From positions 2,637,220 to 2,701,219 of the forward strand of contig NZ_KI911562.1 of assembly GCF_000515315.1 (NCBI RefSeq): a stretch of DNA of 64,000 nucleotides. The letters are read 5' to 3'. This DNA comes from Asinibacterium sp. OR53. Lineage in GTDB: Bacteria; Bacteroidota; Bacteroidia; Chitinophagales; Chitinophagaceae. This document shows positions 62,401-64,000 of this stretch, one piece after another; positions within the stretch are counted from its first letter, which is position 1; the number at the start of each line of letters is the position of its first letter. Both the position numbers and the translations under genes were made by a program. Under the pieces are notes generated by a model. That model searched no databases, was not told the DNA's origin, and worked only from the letters and a program-made list of their open reading frames with translations.

Positions 62401-64000
62401 AATATTGTTTAATGTATCGGTGCTGCGAACGGTATACGGAACGTTAATAACACCGGTATTGGCAGGCCATGCCAGGGTGCCTGGTAAAACGAAAGCGCTG
62501 TTGGATGGAAGTGTAAGTCCGGCGTTATTGCTGAGTAACAATTCAACCGGGCAGGCATACCGGTCTGCAAACTGTTGCAGTGAAACCGGTGCTGTTCCGG
62601 TAGTAACAGCTGCAAAATTTCCAAAATAAACCAAAGCTCCCGGGTCGAAAAGATCCTGTGTATTGCCATTGTTATTGGCCAGGTCGGTGACGCTTACTCC
62701 ACTCTTGTTTTTATCCAGTGTATCGCCATCCTGCACCAGGTATGCTTTTACATCAAGTGTTTTGTTGAGGGCCAGCATACCTCCTTTCTTATTATGTGTA
62801 GTTGCCAGCGCTTCTACCGTAGTGTTCACGCCATTATTGGCGAATGCGTCAACCACCAGTTTAAAACTATTGGTAGTGGCATCTACTTTTACCACTACTT
62901 CTGTATACTCATCTACCTCTACAGCAAATTCAAAACCGGTTTGCAGTACAGGTTGTTCATTGTTCTGTGTGGCCAGGTGCGCTACCGTAGTATAAGCACC
63001 ATCTGCAAGGGTTTGCAGGCTGGCGGTAGGTGGTGTTATTCCTGTTGTAATTGTTTTACCGGGGATCACCAGCAGTGTACCGGTTTTCAGTAACAAGGAA
63101 GTATTCTCAGCGTAAGTGAGGAGGGTTACAGGGGTAGCCGGTACGGGCCAGCCCACAGGAGGCAACGCAGCCAATGCCGTGATGGAAAGGTGTTCTACAA
63201 AAGGAAAATAAGCGGGCACTACCGGAACCGTATTGCCAAATAATTGTTGTACAGCATAACCTGCGTTGGCCTGGGCCAGCTCTGCATAGCGTTTCTCAAT
63301 ACCATACTTTGTAATGATATCGCCCAGCGTTGTAATACCTGTAGGTTGAGCCGCCAGAAAGCTGCGCAGCGATGTTACCACAGCATAAGAGCCTGCCGCG
63401 AATTTCCACAAAGGGCTGATCTCACTGATGGCAACGCCTTTGTTACCATAGTTCGGGTCGCTGATATAATTTAGTGAAGTAACCAGCCAACCGGTAAGTC
63501 TGGGTTGTATGAGTTGGTAATACGTTTGACTGAATGACTTTTGTTGCTGTTTAAGCAGGTCATTGTTCACATCTCCCGGCTGTGTGGGTGTCGGCAGTAA
63601 TTCAGAAGGGCGCGGTGCAATGTAAATGGTGAGCACTGCATTGGAACCCGATTGCTGTACATTGAAATAACGGGCAACAGATGACCAGTCGCCCACCGAA
63701 ACCATGTTGTCAGTATAACCAACTTTAATAGAAGTAGTACCTTGCCCGTTTCCGTTAGCGCCCGTGCGGTTACCCAATACATCGCCAAAACCAAAGACAA
63801 AATTGGCAACAGGCAGTGCCGTCTGGGTACCGAATCCCTGGTAAGGATCATCTTTCGCAGGAGGCAGTCCCGTTACATCGGCTGCGGCAAGTACTGTGTC
63901 AGGCAGTATAAACCGCGATACAGGTAATACCTGTGCGTAACGCCAGTAAGGTTTAGCACTTGTATCTGCTGTTGTTACAAGTTTAGCTGCAATCGCTTTG
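59449..64000 (-). CDS. Giant protein with degenerate LysM-like modules, N-terminus beyond window
   Basis: The frame is open from the stop at 59449 to the window end, 1516 visible residues, and the TTG at 63777 is only an internal Leu. About the first 720 visible residues contain repeated LysM-like modules, some close to consensus (TVRSTDTLNNIAQQFNF, DNA 62280-62437), others degenerate (SLQQFADRYACPVELLLSNN; TLGDIITKYGIEKRYAELAQ). The C-terminal half (59449-61700) has no recognised domain and no T9SS sorting signal. LysM modules bind N-acetylglucosamine polymers; some very large insect-toxin-complex-associated proteins look similar, but this cannot be shown here. It belongs to the accessory block after the integrase scar. 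Confidence 0.7.
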   Translation of the reverse strand, partial: KAIAAKLVTTADTSAKPYWRYAQVLPVSRFILPDTVLAAADVTGLPPAKDDPYQGFGTQTALPVANFVFGFGDVLGNRTGANGNGQGTTSIKVGYTDNMVSVGDWSSVARYFNVQQSGSNAVLTIYIAPRPSELLPTPTQPGDVNNDLLKQQQKSFSQTYYQLIQPRLTGWLVTSLNYISDPNYGNKGVAISEISPLWKFAAGSYAVVTSLRSFLAAQPTGITTLGDIITKYGIEKRYAELAQANAGYAVQQLFGNTVPVVPAYFPFVEHLSITALAALPPVGWPVPATPVTLLTYAENTSLLLKTGTLLVIPGKTITTGITPPTASLQTLADGAYTTVAHLATQNNEQPVLQTGFEFAVEVDEYTEVVVKVDATTNSFKLVVDAFANNGVNTTVEALATTHNKKGGMLALNKTLDVKAYLVQDGDTLDKNKSGVSVTDLANNNGNTQDLFDPGALVYFGNFAAVTTGTAPVSLQQFADRYACPVELLLSNNAGLTLPSNSAFVLPGTLAWPANTGVINVPYTVRSTDTLNNIAQQFNFNTATTSAALQLATNNSNMPGALIPGIDVTITVGGNTYPVNTGSGNPSFTSFLKALRQKVPAGSLQDIVNSIGNSTGVLNTGALFLCPPARFTQDTMPADIPGMYGVSAGAFALANTAMQGIIAPQKTLQASAEPGSITIQTGDNDTFNTLIVRFAAKKVSLSASQIIDINANVAFIKSGALAMLPPAMISFSTSLDQGGPYESPITPLKVSLRLLRPKALIYPGFETTKGTGAVEMAESDFPAPVKDNSKTSGLTLNDFVANMKVALPQLRLGTAQVTGVVQDLWQVNFNSSGFKKVEFVGAITINNQPQPRFFALKPLYQQLVTRPVTVSPLKTDGTLDAGLQRSFQSIDVELWARRFVEDMDRFLSGSYAAAVYKNVNIRDQLKLVLDAKTGLIPAIAAGLSNVLDVQDTDKIPALVSAVDALEQQLGVSLAKTYESTVLIQYDSKTEAAVLPKPAGLYGNGKIIDTTTNEPLFGLTMIAAKTDLSKASAYVNFLMTLDNLAFHKDVSGKFFYDVSHLEFNISSDHLPQNFKASDWLSFIPLLSKPEKPAALSGTDPSIEIDVPIPLRNFPDMPKIVSQQAKQTFPDGTETVNQLGVWNYDYVYTHQHAEQDYVVLKAEFNLKLPTAARKMIDPLRDLFTELAQYITVADPLWRLINGLTDPKTKLPIGYIENAVRTFATLAGNINQYWSARISQKEIATNKLDLVVAALSYEFNARVSYRNNNDLDTLTLKRLGNQPGPNNSWPDAFVQLPDGSFKQLEPHSDVPDTTVYKVPAAISIPPVSWPVFKLTWRSLNLATVQNARSQMHVQRNQDLIDHASTNTDFIFSTDTVIAPGIVTPLNTFGKRVDISALGSNLTDALNACFNGLFGTSMNGQPVTIQLSYGFELVAPSGLDDEGLITYLPIGLYPNQPLSATTANDLNNVIVEWKRDNNPVEKGGAWVFSLKQYSQLTDYPQTLLNIEHLVYRIAPKQGQKS

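Overview
This 64 kb window looks like ordinary chromosome from a member of the Bacteroidota, most likely the Chitinophagaceae (Chitinophaga/Niastella type). The placement rests on several things seen here: a type IX secretion C-terminal sorting domain on a giant HYR-repeat surface protein, the lineage-typical families DUF3078 and DUF4199, the alternative GlmU family, an LptE-like lipoprotein beside a sigma-54 activator and SecG, and promoters of the Bacteroidota TTTG / TAnnTTTG type. No genus can be proved from the sequence alone.

Layout. 1-8.3 kb: the 5' part of ahcY (cut by the window edge), a divergent Lrp/AsnC regulator, a strange 21/42-bp periodic array, then GNAT, PAP2 phosphatase and valS on the minus strand, a small lipoprotein, a 43-residue membrane protein, and an exonuclease/GIY-YIG fusion. 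8.3-21.1 kb: housekeeping and metabolism (tex, DUF885 peptidase-like protein, YraN, manA, RNase HI, PhzF-like protein, acyl-CoA carboxylase beta subunit, a two-CBM20 MalQ, dipeptide epimerase). 21-27 kb: an RDG-rich secreted protein ending in a perfect 48-bp palindrome, a TrmH-type methyltransferase, a TlpA-like thioredoxin, a duplicated yihY fragment, and a TPR histidine kinase convergent with a LytTR response regulator. 27-32 kb: a small secreted protein and a 1530-residue HYR/T9SS surface protein. 32.2-38.6 kb (minus): mltG-yihY, and the operon miaB, sigma-54 activator, lptE-like, TPR protein, secG, which ends in a clear terminator. 38.7-46.1 kb: DUF3078, purK, Nudix, a lipoprotein, a TPR kinase/NarL regulator pair and an aldo-keto reductase. 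46.1-51 kb (plus): pyrE, an HMA-like secreted protein, alternative glmU, tpiA, lepA. 51-57 kb (minus): a seven-gene run carrying a catalytically degenerate dihydroorotase, DUF4199, two glycosyltransferases, gmhA, gmhB and a secreted protein.

57.1-64 kb is the accessory part. It holds a tRNA-Pro(GGG), a D-armless tRNA-like sequence, the dead N-terminus of a tyrosine recombinase, then an orphan secreted protein, a 93-residue beta-rich protein and the C-terminal 1516 residues of a giant protein with degenerate LysM-like modules. This arrangement reads as the scar and cargo of an old tRNA-targeted integration.

The items most worth a second look are the exact 21-bp periodic array at 1.5-1.9 kb, the tRNA-like/integrase scar with its unknown cargo, the dihydroorotase homologue that has lost nearly all metal ligands, and the 119-bp duplication of the yihY 3' end in which the internal differences are synonymous.
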